DNA of 64,000 bases from Mercurialis annua (taxonomy: Eukaryota > Streptophyta > Magnoliopsida > Malpighiales > Euphorbiaceae): positions 9,245,501 to 9,309,500 of the forward strand of contig NC_065575.1 in assembly GCF_937616625.2 (NCBI RefSeq), given 5' to 3'. This document shows, piece by piece, positions 44,893-57,023 of the stretch. The position numbers and the translations under genes are program-made. Under the pieces are notes generated by a model, which saw only the letters and a list, made by a program, of their open reading frames with translations, did no database searches and was not told where the DNA came from. The first letter of the stretch is position 1. Each line of letters begins with the position of its first letter.

Positions 44893-45140
44893 TATTTTTT
44901 TGAGAAAATCAGCATAAAATACATTAAGTCAAATCCGAACCACCGTAAGAAAAGTAAGGAATATATCAAACCATTCCTGCGGACCTAACAAAAAACGCGA
45001 TTACTTTAGCAATTGTAAATGTGCCGTACTAGTTTTTAGAGGCCGTCTAATATCAAGAATAACATACAACGCATCGGACTCGATAATAACATTTGACGAG
45101 CGATGTAATACTGATTTCTGGCTGTCTTGGCAATAGAATA
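44893..45140 (-). mobile_element. 3' end of a LINE (RNase H remnant)
   Basis: On the minus strand a segment near 45110-45020 reads VIIESDALYVILDIRR, like the 'SDA' motif of the RNase H region at the end of plant LINE-type elements. After a stop and some decay it ends in an A-rich tail (minus strand CTCAAAAAAATAAATAAA). Only the 3' end is present, as is usual for truncated LINE copies. Confidence 0.55.
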
Positions 45141-46250
45141 GAGTATAGTGTCTATGTCTGGACCATGGCTTTTACTTTATGAAAGCCAAATCTGAACAAA
45201 CAAAAATATATGGTTTGCTTTGCTTTATGATTGAGCAAAATAAGCTATCAACTTCAACTAAAAAATTTGCTTTCTTCGATCGATTTCCATGTGCTTAAGT
45301 AAAATTAATTATTATTCTTTTTTTTCCCAAAATGGACCTAAGTTGATGGACATATATGCCAGGACAACAACTGAATAAAATAATAAAATAATATATTAAT
45401 AAACTATAGCTCAAATGGTACGTTCGTTGTATAACTTTCGACTAATTTTTTTACAAGCGTAAAAAATATATGTTTCCCAATAGTCAAAAGAAAGAAGAAT
45501 AAAATAATATTTTATTAGTTCAAGACCAGAGATAATAATGTTAGAGTTTGAATTTTTTTATGTTGATTTTCACTTCAAATTCAAATATACTCGTAAATAA
45601 ATTTAAGTTTGAGAAAGAGCCTGAAACAGATGAAAAAAAAACTGCTTGCAGAAGCTAAAGATAGATATTTCTGTTAATGTTGAATATTAATGTACATGTA
45701 CATAACATGCATATAAATCAAGTGGAATCAACTCGGTGAGTTATTTAGAATTGGTACAAAAAATATTTAAAATTTAACTTCGGTTCGAGCTCGAGTTTTA
45801 ATTATCCAAGTTAACCTTTGAGCCGAGTCCAAATATTAAAATACTCGACTCGATAAGTTACCGGATTAAATTTAAATTTTGATTAATTCTTTTTTAAAAA
45901 ACTTTTATAAACGTATATGTATAAAGTAAAATCTTAATTTGATAAAATTTAAATTTAATTTTATAATTTGTATGAATTATCGACCTGATCTAATCCGAGT
46001 CGAGATTAATTGATTCTCCATTATATATTAGACCGGATCCAAATTCTTAGACAAACTCGATCAAACTAAAATTGAATTTCAAATTTTAGAATCAAACCGA
46101 TCTCAAATTTAAAATAGTTCCCGTCTCGATTTGGACCGATTAGGCATTTAATCCCAGGAAGGAAGGGGAAATGTCTTTTATGAATTAAATGATAAATTAA
46201 AGGCCTACAGAATCACATGCACATATCACATCACTTTACTATACCAACAA
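45141..46250. other. AT-rich intergenic stretch with repeat debris
   Basis: No gene. The part at 45770-46140 has repeated ACTCGACTCG / GAGTCGAG phrases (cgagctcgag, actcgactcg, gagtcgagatt) that look like old repeat DNA of unknown class. Confidence 0.4.
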
Positions 46251-46251
46251 C

Positions 46252-46257
46252 TATAAA
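46252..46257 (+). promoter_or_regulatory. TATA box of the HMA-domain gene
   Basis: TATAAA 102 bp before the ATG at 46354. An in-frame ATG at 46261 lies only four bases downstream of it and would precede the expected transcription start, which favours 46354 as the true start. Confidence 0.6.
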
Positions 46258-46353
46258 GATATGTTTTCTCAATCAAGAAATTTATATGGTCCATTCCTCC
46301 ATTATTTATTCAACTTATTAGCCACACTATGCTCAATTTCTGAATTATTGAGA

Positions 46354-47261
46354 ATGGCATCTTGGGTTCAAAGGGAGTTTTCTAAACTCAAATTCTTCAA
46401 ACATTCTACTAAAAAGTTGCTGCTTCCTTCTACATTCAATCTCCAAAACTGCCCTCATGATTCCTCAACTTTGTCTCAGGTTTTGGTCTCTGATTTCTAA
46501 TTCTTTTAGTACAGTAGTATTTATCAAACTTTTAATCTATGAGTACCCTTTAATGGCTAGCTATTTGTGCTGATGATTATAGGTAAAAGAGGAAGTTTTA
46601 GCAGCTGATTTAAGATGTACAACATGCCAAAATAGGCTGGCTCATGCAATTTCCACCATAGGTACTGGTAAGATGCACATTATAGTAGCTGTGTTGCACG
46701 AAAATTATCGAGTTTTATGTTCCGGCATTTTATTTTACGGAAAATTTATCGAGTTATACGTGTCCGTATTTCCCAAAACGCTTTTAAACTTCCAAATTCT
46801 ATATTTAGAACCGGTTCTTTAAAAATAAAAAATAAATTGTTGTTCCTCATTTTAGTATTTTTAGTTTCAGTATTTGTATTTTCTGCAACATGGCACGCTA
46901 GTGGAACAAAAAATGAAGGGAAAAAAATCGGTGTGTAGAAAAAAAGTCAGTGACCCAAGAAAAAGACAAAATGAGACTATTAAATTTTTTTATCGAAATG
47001 GAAGACAACCGACATTTTCTTTTTGTTATTTAGCATTTGAGAAGTTGCAGCCTCTGGTAAAAATAAAAATTGAGGTAAAATTAATTGTTTTTTTTGTAAT
47101 GAATGTAAAATTAATTGTTATTGTAATGTTTATATATTAATGCAGATGTAGAGTCAGTGGTGGTGCATGTTGTAGAAAAAAAAGTGACCGTTACTCGTAA
47201 ATCTGGGATTAATTCTTCAACCAAAGTTACAGCAGTCTACAAGAATCTAGCCAGCTGCTAG
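46354..47261 (+). CDS. Small heavy-metal-associated (HMA) domain protein, three exons
   Basis: Exons 46354-46479, 46583-46667 and 47146-47261 join at GT-AG sites (phases 0 and 1) into 108 residues. A basic N-terminus of about 42 residues (WVQREFSKLKFF) precedes a beta-alpha-beta HMA fold: EEVLAADLRCTTCQNRLAHAIST, then DVESVVVHVVEKKVTVTRK (key residues C-T-T-C). The metal motif is CxxC, but the usual Met/Gly context (MxCxGC) is changed to L-R-C-T-T-C. There is no C-terminal CaaX box, so it is not an isoprenylated HIPP. Likely a small metal-binding or HMA-fold interaction protein. The second intron (478 bp) contains AT-rich filler. Confidence 0.8.
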
Positions 47262-47546
47262 CTAACCTTCCAAAGTTATATATACTTGGTCTGAAACTGC
47301 ACATAAAATTTCCTGTTGTATGTTTTACCAGCGAGCGAAGAGTTAACGCAGTCTCTAAACTGATGACTCGATGTTAAATAACTCATTTTCGGTTAATTTA
47401 AGCTATTAAGGACAGTATTTTTTGTTTTTAGATATATTAAGAATAGTATTTTGTATTTGAAGTCTATTAATTAGGACAATACTGCTGAGCGCAAAGTTAC
47501 TGAGTTTCTATCCTATTTGATTGTTTACTGATTGTATCATTGTGTG

Positions 47547-47824
47547 CAGGGGCGGAACTAGGGAGGGTTGAAGAGGGTCGGCCGACCCTCCTCGCCGGAA
47601 AAAAATTAAAAAAAAAACAGATTTTTCGGATTCTTTTTCCGTATGGGCGGTTATAACCGCCCCTACATGTGTTAGGGGCGGTTTTTTTCTCTGCAGAGGC
47701 GGTTAAAACCGCCCCTACAACTGAAAATTAACACATTTAAATTGTTTTACAGCAGTTTATTTTTTTTAAATAGCCGGACGTAAAATTTCGACCCTCCTAA
47801 ATTAGTGTCCTGGTTCCGCCACTG
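47547..47824. mobile_element. hAT-type MITE (CAGTGGCGGAACCAG family), intact copy
   Basis: Begins CAGGGGCGGAACTAG and ends CTGGTTCCGCCACTG, with a perfect 8-bp duplication ATTGTGTG (47539-47546 and 47825-47832). The middle has repeated GGCGGTTATAACCGCC and GCCCCTAC palindromic phrases. 278 bp, non-coding. Confidence 0.9.
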
Positions 47825-47832
47825 ATTGTGTG

Positions 47833-48134
47833 TTGTTTTGAATGTATAAAGATCTTGCCCAGCAAATGCATCAAATTAATCCTGTTTTACGCGTTCTGTT
47901 ATCTTTGAATTGTTCTGCAACAAAATTGCAGTCCTGAACTTGTTAATTTGAAAATGGATCCAGTTAACTTCTTATACTGATTTTGCCTACGAAGCACCAA
48001 TTTCTTGGAGAAATGGCGGACCAGGACCTAGGGATGTAAGGCCGGGCGAGCTGAGCCCGAGTTAGGTCAAACTCGAATTTAATAAAAAATAAAAATAATA
48101 GTTAAAAAATAAATATCTTAGATGTATTTTGTTG
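47833..48134. other. Intergenic, no feature recognised
   Basis: Short stretch without a gene. A segment near 48035-48085 (gccgggcgagctgagcccgag) is repeat-like. Confidence 0.35.
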
Positions 48135-48215
48135 TAACTATTGATTGTTGAAGTTATGATACCAACTGTTGTGACCGGTTCGTGATCAACGCAGCGGAAT
48201 CAAAACTATTTATAA
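48135..48215 (-). mobile_element. Relic of an LTR related to element C
   Basis: Contains TTGTGACCGGTTCGTGATC and GCAGCGGAATC, close to TCGTGACCGGTTCTTGACC and GCAGCGGAATC in the LTR of element C. Only about 80 bp are recognisable. Confidence 0.55.
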
Positions 48216-48385
48216 TAGTGGTGGTTTGATGCCTCTAGTTTTTAGTAGTGGAGGCCTAACGCCTTCTGATTCTGATGGTGGCAGTCTAATGCCTCCGGGT
48301 TCTAGTATCTGGTAGATTTATGCCTCTAGATTCTGAACTATCGACAGATTGATGCCCCCTGGTTTCTGGTATCGGTGACATGATG
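48216..48385. repeat. Minisatellite of about 31-bp units
   Basis: Five to six units with the core GATGCCTCTAG/GGTTCTAGTAT recur at about 31-bp steps (tgcctctag, cgccttctg, tgcctccgg, tgcctctag, tgccccctg, tgcctcttg). A minus-strand frame across it encodes repeated TRG-type residues, but this follows from the repeat. Confidence 0.75.
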
Positions 48386-48559
48386 CCTCTTGTTTTTGTG
48401 CTTGTGAATTTGCAGAAATTGCAAAAATTTGTCCAATTTTCTGATAGAATTGACCTTGTCACCTTGTCATCTCTAAGGTTTGACACCTATTGCTCTGATT
48501 TGCATTGGAGCATTCAATTTTTAACTAGGAATCTGGATGATTAAATGAAAAGGTTGTCT

Positions 48560-48695
48560 GCTTAGCAAAAACGCATTTTCAAGTCCTTAAATGATAAAAA
48601 TGATGTCGTTTGAGGTAAAAATTTGCACTTTCGAAAATATAATAAAACAACGTTATTTTTGTCATTAGGGACTTGAAATGTATTTTTACTAAATT
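48560..48695. repeat. Small inverted repeat, MITE-like
   Basis: AACGCATTTTCAAGTCC at the left is the near-complement of GGGACTTGAAATGTATTT at the right, and the inner ATGATAAAAATGATGTCG / CGTTATTTTTGTCAT also pair. About 130 bp, no clear target duplication. Confidence 0.5.
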
Positions 48696-48699
48696 GAAG

Positions 48700-49845
48700 G
48701 ATAGGAAAAGGAAAAATATTAGTTTTGAGGATCAGATAACAAAAAATGGTATAATTTAGGGACCTAAAAATGGGTCTTTCCAAGTTCTTAATAGTGCAAA
48801 TAAATTACATATCATGCATCAACTTTGTTTATTTTTCCTTTCCATATAAATAAATAGATAGATGCATAAACATTAGATAGATGCATAAACATGCATTAAC
48901 TGATTAATTTGTACACCAAATTATATCATCGTAATTGTGTGTAAGAACAACATCAAATGAAACAAACTAAGCCCAAGAACAAAAATAATAATACCCCATA
49001 AATTTTCATGGAAAAAAATGTTTTTCATAAAACAAGATAAAGGTTGTAGAGGCTTCGATACTAAATATATGTATGAACAACTAATTACACATGGTAAAGA
49101 TATTCTAATTAATATGAACACGTTAAAGCGGAAGTGAAAAATATCGAGTTACCTCCAGCCAATGTTATGTTTTTCCGGCAAATTTCGAACTCCAATTTTG
49201 AAAAATTATTTCGAGATTCTTCTAAACTCTTACTCTCACCCTGAGATAGTATTGATTTTTCTAAAATGTGTGAGTGAGTTTAGGGACCTTAAAACATTTG
49301 TTTTATAGTCTCATAAACATAAATGGGCAATATTATAATTCCACTAATTTATATAATTGCATGATTATTCGCTATTAAATGTGCATTATATGTATTTTAA
49401 TTTTTTTATTTATGGACTATATTAATGGAGAAATTATTTCTATTTATATTAATATAGAAATTTTCCCAATTATTATTTTCACTAATATCATAATTAATAT
49501 GAAAATATTTTTATAATTTCTCTTTTTATTTATCGTCATTGATATTTATTTAAATGTAGAATTTGAAAATTAAAAAGTAAATCAATAGTATAAATAAAAC
49601 AATACATGTAGAAAGATTTGATGTTATTCAGATATTACAATGTTGTATATTTAATTAGGATTAGAAAAGACTTTTAAGTGGTTGATTAGAATTAGAAAAG
49701 TTTTCTAATAGTTTATGTTGAGAAGACATGTAGAGAATTTTGATGTACATGGAAGTGTTAATAGTAAACGGTATTTTTATCCATAAATAAATATATTTTT
49801 CCGCTAATACATTCATATATATAAATGTTATTTTATGTTAATTTT
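48700..49845. other. AT-rich intergenic stretch
   Basis: No supported gene or bounded repeat in about 1.1 kb. Confidence 0.5.
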
Positions 49846-49847
49846 AA

Positions 49848-50116
49848 GAGAAAAAAAAATCAATTATGTCTTTAAGGTTTGTCTATAAAGTCAAGTGAGC
49901 TTCTAACACCTAAAAAGGCTCAAATATGCCCTTAATGTCTTAAAAAGTGAGCAACCATGCATTTGACTCATAAATGAGACGTTAGGGGTTTGGTTATCAA
50001 ACGGAGGGTCTGATTGTTTACTTTTTAAGACGTTGGATGCATATTTGAACCTTTATGGACATTGAGGATTTATTTGATCCTCAAACCAAATATTAAGGAC
50101 ATGAATGACCATTTTC
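49848..50116. mobile_element. MITE with about 120-bp inverted arms
   Basis: Left arm phrases (GGCTCAAATATGC, GTCTTAAAAAGTGAGCAA, GACGTTAGGGGTTTGG) pair with the right arm (GCATATTTGAACC, TTTACTTTTTAAGAC) in inverted order. The flanks ttaatttta and ttaattttt agree at 8 of 9 bases, which suggests a Mutator-type origin. Confidence 0.65.
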
Positions 50117-50651
50117 TTAATTTTTATGTTAAAATAGAATTTTAAGTTAGATAGAGCCTGAACAGAAAATAGAGATAACAATAAGTAAAAAACAGTTTGA
50201 CAAAATCACAAAAGAATTTCCCGTGCAAACTAATGCTGATGCAATATTAACATAATATCTCATGCTTTATATTTCACCAGAGTCACCCAATTGGACAAAC
50301 CACAAATCTTTACCAAATCCCCAACTCTGACAAACTCACCCCCCATTAGCTTACGTGTCTAACCGCAAACCGTTCGATCTGTCCACCACTTGCCACCTCA
50401 TCCCTCTCCCTTCCCACCTTTAAATCCACCGTCCAAAACGCTGCCGTTGCACCCCAAACTAATCAGATCTTTCACCAGTCGCTTTCCACTGTTCCCAGTA
50501 TCATTATTTGAGTATCATTATTTTCAGATTATTTTATTATTACTTTATTTTGTCTCAGATTCAGATTTATCACCAAAAACACAACAAAAAAACCATCTGG
50601 GTTTTGTTTTTAATTTTTTTTTGTTATTACAGAGAGCTTAGAATTACAGCC
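50117..50651 (+). promoter_or_regulatory. Promoter and leader of the ALMT gene
   Basis: C-rich leader with CCCTTCCC-type tracts at 50400-50440 and a T-rich part before the ATG. No clear TATA box is claimed. Confidence 0.35.
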
Positions 50652-53600
50652 ATGGCGGGGAAGATGGGATCTTTCCGTTACACTTTAGCAGAAAAACGAG
50701 AGAGATTATTACTGTCAACAAAAGGGTACTCAGAGCTCCAATTTCCCAACATTGAAGACGAACAATTCTACCCATCATCCTCAAGAAATTGCTGCAGTTA
50801 CAGATTTATCTGTGATAAGCTTATTGGATTTGTGAGGAATGTTCAGTATGTTGCCGTTGAGGCTTATGAGATGGGTCGAAACGACCCGAGAAAAATTGTA
50901 TTCTCTGCTAAAATGGGGCTGGCTTTGATGCTTATTTCATTGCTGATTTTCTTGAAAGAGCCGTTTAATAAGGACCTCAGTCGCTACTCTGTTTGGGCTG
51001 TTCTTACCGTTGTTGTTGTGTTTGAATTTAGTATTGGTAATAAAGTTCTTACCTCTTTGATTTTGAGTTTACATTTGTTTGGTTTATTTTATGTTGATGG
51101 TTCTTTTTTTGTGGTCAAATGAATAAAGACAAAATAAGGACTAGGTTAAACTGGGTTCTGTTTGTGTTTGTTTCTGGTCGTGTTTGAATTGATTTTGGGT
51201 GATAAATCTTCGACGAAATTCGTAGCTATTTCCATTCCGCACGTATTACATGAACCAAACATAACGTAATTTGTGTGTAACGGAAGGAGTTGTTAGTGCA
51301 GAACATTGATCAAATTTATATGGGGTTTTAGTAAATTTTACGCGCTTGATTTAGTAGTGTCGTTGCACTTGAACTTGTGATTGTAGCTAAATCGGTCTTA
51401 CCTTAACTATATATATGTTCTAGTGTGTAGGTTGTAATGAAGGTGTATTGATTGATCAATGTTCTTTTTTTGCTTTGCTCAAGTTTGATTGTCTACTTTT
51501 CAGGAGCAACGTTAAGCAAAGGATTTAATCGTGGGCTTGGGACGTTATCAGCAGGCGGTCTTGCTCTGGGAATGGCGGAATTGGGTAAATTAGCTGGGGA
51601 GTGGGAAGAAGTTTTCATTGTTGTTAGTATCTTCTCCATAGGTGCGGGTTTGCAACAATCACTTTAAATTAGCAAGTACCATTTTCTTGCCACATTAACC
51701 ATTCTAACTTTCGCGTTTCTTGATTTGCTCTGTGGTTGCTAGGTTTTTGTGCATCTTATGCGAAGCTCTATCCGACAATGAAACCTTATGAATACGGATT
51801 CCGAGTTTTCTTGTTGACGTATTGTATGGTCATGGTATCGGGGTATAGGACCAGGGAATTTATTCATACAGCTATAACCCGATTTCTACTTATTGCACTG
51901 GGTGCCGGTGTTTCATTGGCAGTTAATGTACTCATTTATCCTATCTGGGCTGGTGAGGACTTGCACGATTTGGTCGTAAAAAATTTCATGAGCGTGGCCA
52001 CTTCTTTGGAAGGTTAATTTTGCTATCACGTTTTTTCCTTGGTTTATTATTGTGCATTGATGCTGCTTTTTATCCTTTTAAAGTTCATTTGAAATGCCTA
52101 GTTTCAAGCTTGATTAACTTGTATTACCTTGTATTCAGGTTGTGTTAATGGATACCTGAATTGTGTTGAATATGAGAGAATCCCTTCTAAAATTCTTACT
52201 TACCAAGCTTCTGATGACCCACTTTATCGTGGCTACAGAGCCGCCGTCGAGTCTACAAGCCAAGAGGACGCACTGGTATTCTTGATTGCAATATCCTGCA
52301 TTAATAAAATGCGTACAGTTATCTATTTTTTACTCTTTATTAACTTCTTTCTATTTTTCTTTCATTGTGAAGATGAGTTTTGCTATTTGGGAACCACCTC
52401 ACGGTCGATATAAGTCATTTGGATACCCATGGAAAAACTATGTCAAAGTAAGTGGCTCTCTAAGGCATTGCGCATTCATGATCATGGCGCTGCACGGATG
52501 TATACTGTCAGAGATACAGGTAGACAAGTTTTCCATCTCGAGTTTGATTTTGATTACGTTGAGAGTATTTTAGCATGTGTGACAAAATTGTCATTGCCCT
52601 TTCTTGTCATCAAAATTAAAAAGTACTATTTCAATTGTACACATGAAACTTCTACCCGTCAATACTTTACCTCATTAAAATATATCCCATGCCTGTAAAC
52701 AGTAAACCAAGTTGATACTGTAAATCTTCATTGTCTGACTGTTATGGTTCCTTGATAAATCAGAACAAGTTTGATCTTCATCTGTGGAAGTTTCTCCCTG
52801 AAATCTGATGAACTTATTAGTTTATCTAGATAGATTTTAATTCAGTTCCTCTATTTGCTCTACCTAATGGCCGTTTCTGCTCATTTTATGTTATGTCTTT
52901 TCACAATGCTATGCATATTGCATAATTATATGTGTTAGAGATAATTAAATCATAATTGGAGTCTCATCTAATTATTTATATTTTTAGGTTAATTGATTAT
53001 TTGACACGGTAGCATAGTTACTGCGATGAAAAAGTCTGGTGTTTGGTCCCTGACAACTTCATTTGATTCCGTGCTTGTCTGTACTTCAAACCCAATGAGC
53101 ATTTATATGCGGAGTATGTTAGAGATAATAACGCCATGGTTGGAGATTCACTTAACAGATTAACATTTTGGATGATTAAATTTGAAATTTTTATAAACTT
53201 TAGTTTCATGTAATGGCCTATCTGTTCATATTTTACCAAAGAATATAGGATTATGTTCTCTGATGCATCAGAAGTGTGTAACTTCTGTATTGTTGATGTT
53301 TAAATGTTAGGCTCCTGCTGAGAAAAGACAAGTCTTTCGTCCAGAGCTGCAAAGGGTTGGAGCTGAAGGCGCTAAAGTGTTACGTGAACTTGGGAACAAA
53401 GTTAAAAAGATGGAGAAACTCGGGTTAGGAGATATTCTTTATGAGGTGCACGAGGCAGCAGAAGAACTGCAAACCAAGGTGGATAAAAAATCATATCTTC
53501 TTGTCAACGCAGAATGCTGGGAAATCGGACATCCGGGAAAGGATTCGGGAGAGCCGCAGGAATTTATTAACTTGGAAGATGATGTATCTAAAGTCTTGCA

Positions 53601-54003
53601 CCACAAATCCCGTAGTGAAGCTGTGCTCGATCTCAGATCATTAACTATACCGAAAAGTTGGGGGGATGGCCATACGCATACCACCGACTTAAGGTCCTAC
53701 TTGCCTCCAGTTCCTCGCTCCGAAGCCATGTCAACTAAGCAGATCTCTTGGCCTGCTCGTTATTCGTTTTCTGAAACATTGCCCCAAGTGGAAGAATCAA
53801 AAACATACGAAAGTGCAAGTGCATTGAGTCTCGCTACATTTACATCACAATTGATTGAATTTGTTGCAAGGCTGCAAAATCTTGTCGATGCATTTGAAGA
53901 ATTAAGCGAGAAGGCAAACTTTAAAGAACCGGAGGAGCTGCCAATTGCAGCGCCTATCAGTTTCTGGACCAGATTGCGTAGAACCTTAAAGTTCTGGAAT
54001 TAG
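50652..54003 (+). CDS. ALMT: Aluminium-activated malate transporter, ALMT9-like vacuolar clade (six exons)
   Basis: Exons 50652-51036, 51504-51641, 51743-52012, 52139-52275, 52373-52519 and 53311-54003 join through GT-AG introns to 589 residues, the usual length for vacuolar ALMTs. The N-terminal half is membrane-embedded: after a soluble head come [72 protein letters not shown] and [20 protein letters not shown]. The family signature ([12 protein letters not shown], then [14 protein letters not shown]) is intact. The C-terminal half is a soluble helical region with WEPPHG, typical of the family. Start ATG has an AGCCATGG context. ALMTs conduct malate and other anions; this head resembles the tonoplast clade, hence stomatal or vacuolar anion transport is likely. 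Confidence 0.95.
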
Positions 54004-55079
54004 TGCAAGGGTCCATAGGAATAACAATCTCAAAGTGCCGAAATCTCTAAAAAAGAGATATCTTACTGATATAATTTATATCTTATATATTCTGATACAC
54101 AATAAATTTTCAGTTTTGCTGCTGACAGGTGGAGTTACCGGAACAAATTCACCCTCTTGCTCTCGGGTGCCAAAATGATAACCGAAGATGCTCAATAGAT
54201 TTTTCTGACTATGGAGTTGCAGGCATTTGGCAGTTCATGAATTTTTAGTGTAACTGGATAGTGAGATTACTTGATACAAGCTCAGGACCTTATACATGGA
54301 TTTCAGGGCAAAATTTTTAACTAAAAATGTTTTGTAAATAAGACAGAATTTACCTTTCTTTTAATTTGTCAAGATGTTTTGTGCAGCTATAATTCCTGTA
54401 TATTCAAGCTTCTAAGTGTGCTATCTAACTCGTAATCTCCCCGTAGAAAAACCGTTGCTATTAGAGCAACTCCAACCCAAAATTTAAAAATAGCGTAAAG
54501 CATGCAAAATTTATTATTAACTTAATTATTTTAATTCAATTGGGACTCTTAACTTTTTTTCCTAATCAGTTAAATTTAATTTTTTAAACTGAATTAGGTG
54601 AATAAGCAATATTATTTAATAATTAATATGTAAAATTATTATTAAGTTAATTATTCTAATTTAACTCCAATTTTGTTTCTAATTCAATTAAAACCCTAAC
54701 TTCTTTCCTAATTCAATTCTAATTCTAATTTTCTAAATTGAATTAGATGATTAAACAATGCTATTTAATCATTAATATGTAAAATTTATTATTAAATTAA
54801 TCATCCTAATTCAACTCATAAGATATTCCTAATCCAGTTAAATTTCTAACTTCTTTTTTGATTCAATTAAAACTCTAACTTTCTAAATTGAATTAGGTGA
54901 TTAAACAATACTATATAATGATTACTATGTAACTAATTTAATATTGATTACAAATAAAACAAAATAATATAATTATACTAAATTTAATCCAACTCATTAG
55001 ATATTTTCCTATCCAATAAAAAAATATTAATATAACTTATAATAATCTGAATATAGTAAATTTTAATATAATAAATTTA
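54004..55079. other. 3' region of ALMT and AT-rich spacer
   Basis: The first 400 bp are probably 3' untranslated sequence. From about 54480 to 54910 a phrase (AATTCAATT...CTAACTTTC...TTGAATTAGGTGA TTAAACAAT) recurs about three times at roughly 120-150 bp steps, a degenerate tandem repeat. No gene. Confidence 0.5.
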
Positions 55080-55334
55080 AGGCTAGTAGAACGAAAAACT
55101 ACTAACTTTTGAATTTGTTTTCAATTACACCCCGACTTTGTAATTTCGTCAATTTTACCCTAAATTGAAGAAATTGAACGATTTTATTACTATAAGGATG
55201 AAAATATTCAAAACAACTAAATTTAAAGGTTATATCTTTTTTTTACTTGAACAAATTCAAATAGATCTTAAATAAATATTTAATTAGATATAGACTTAAT
55301 TAAATTAATAAATTTATATAAAAATTAGTAAATC

Positions 55335-56065
55335 AAAAACAGACATGTGTCAACGCCTCCGACTATGAATTCACCACCGTCTTTGTCGGAGCTGCCATAC
55401 CCATTGTCGCTCGTCTTCCATCGAAGACGAGATAGAGGACGAGCAGAGTTTGCTCGTCCTCCATGGGAGAACAACAGATCTTCTCGTCCTCCCTCGTCCT
55501 CCCATGGAGGACGAGCGGATCTGCTTGGAGGACAAGCAGATTTGCTCCAAACAGATATATTGCTTGTCCTCCCATGGAGAATGAGCATACCTTCTTGCTC
55601 GTCCTGGGAGGACGGCAGAGGGTCCGAGGGCGGACAGACAGTAGCGGGTCTGAGGGAGGCGGCGCAGAGTTGGAGATATTTAATAATTTTATAAATAAAT
55701 AAATTAATTAAGAACCGACATGTGTCTCCGACTCTGGATTCACCACCGCCTTCATCAGACCTGTCACACCCACCGTCGCTCGTCTTTCATGGAAGACGAG
55801 ATAGAGGACAAGCAGACTTTGCTCGTCCTCCATGGGAGAATGACAGATCTGCTCGTCCTCACTCGTCCTCCTATAAAGGACGAGCGGATCTTCTTGGAGG
55901 ACGAGCAGATTTGCTCTAAACAGATCTACTGCTCGTCCTCCCATCATGGAGAACGAGCAGATCTTCTTGCTCGTTCTCCCATGGAGGACGGCGGTGGATC
56001 TAAGGACGGACGGGCAGTGGGGGGGGTCCGAGGAAGGTGGTACGAAGTTGGAGATATTTTTAATT
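55335..56065. repeat. Tandem duplication (about 370 bp, two copies) of a GGACGAGC / GCTCGTCC array
   Basis: Copy 1 (about 55335-55690) and copy 2 (about 55710-56065) share ACATGTGTC, GATTCACCACCG, CCATGGAGGACGAGCGGATCT-like words (key GGACGAGCGGATCT), TTTGCTC and GTTGGAGATATTT. Each copy contains about ten GTCCTCC/GGAGGAC words. The frames of 80-115 codons on both strands follow from the repeat. Copies differ by many substitutions, so the duplication is not recent. Confidence 0.8.
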
Positions 56066-56149
56066 AATTTATATAAAATAATTTAAATTGTTTTTTTGAT
56101 AATTTTTTTTGAATTTGTGGAGAAGATGGTGTTTTGTATAATTTATAAT

Positions 56150-57023
56150 GAACGAAGGATCACTTTACCCCCTAAACTTGGCACAAAGTATCAAAAACGT
56201 CCAAATTGGTAAAACCGGATCACTTTTACCCTGAACTTGGCAAAACCGAGTCAAAAACCCCCCCTACGCTGACGTGGCATCTTAATTGGAGAGTGGAGTT
56301 CTAATTAATCCTAATTTACTATAATTAATTATACTTAAACACTAATTAATCACAATTAAATTCTAATTAATTTAGGGATCTAGTTAAACCTTTTTCAACT
56401 TTTCTTTTTTTATTTTTTTTATTCCGGCGAGCCTCCTCGCCGGAGAACAGGAGCTGCTGCTCCTCTTCTCAGAGGAGCAACAGCTCCTCAGAAATTTGCT
56501 CCTCGAGGAGCAGATTCTCGAGGAGCGGATCTGAACAGACCCATCTGGATCTGTTCATAACTTCCATTAGGAAGTGAAGAAAATTTTCTTCACTTCCTAA
56601 TGGAAGTGATGAACAGACCCACAGGTCGTCAAGAACAGACCCGTGGGTCTGTTCTTTAATTTTTTTTTATTAAATTATAAAAAGTTAGGGGTTAATTTGT
56701 TATATATGTATAATTTAAAGGGTTAATTTGTTATTTTAAGTTTTTAACTAGAGAGACTAAATTGTTTTTTTTAATTATTAGGTATTAATTTAAAATGTTT
56801 TAAAAAAATTAGGACTATTTTGAATTTTTTCTAGCAAAAACTACCTTGGTAAAATGAAACCACTAACAAAACCGGAGAGTGTATCTCACTCTTTTAAGTG
56901 AGAGTGGAGAGGGGGGTATTTGTACCAAATTTGATAGTTTAGGGTAAAAGTGATCCCAATTTGCTAATTTTGACGTTTTTGATACTTTGTGCCAAGTTCA
57001 GGGGGTAAAGTGATCCTTTGTTC
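56150..57023. mobile_element. Mutator-type MITE with palindromic-word centre (copy E5)
   Basis: Starts GAACGAAGGATCAC and ends GTGATCCTTTGTTC, with arms paired for about 65 bp (ACTTTACCCCCTAAACTTGG and complement; key CACAAAGTATCAAAAACG). A perfect 10-bp duplication AATTTATAAT flanks it (56140-56149, 57024-57033). The centre (56425-56660) holds GAGGAGC/GCTCCTC words, then AAGTGAAGAA/TTCTTCACTT and GAACAGACCC/GGGTCTGTTC stems. Confidence 0.9.

Noticed and set aside
46261..46353. N-terminal extension of the HMA protein from the ATG at 46261
   Set aside because: A TATAAA box lies four bases upstream of that ATG, so transcription should start downstream of it; the ATG at 46354 fits better.
55325..56067. 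Frames of 80-115 codons on both strands
   Set aside because: They track the palindromic array and its tandem duplication; both strands are equally open, as expected for self-complementary repeats.
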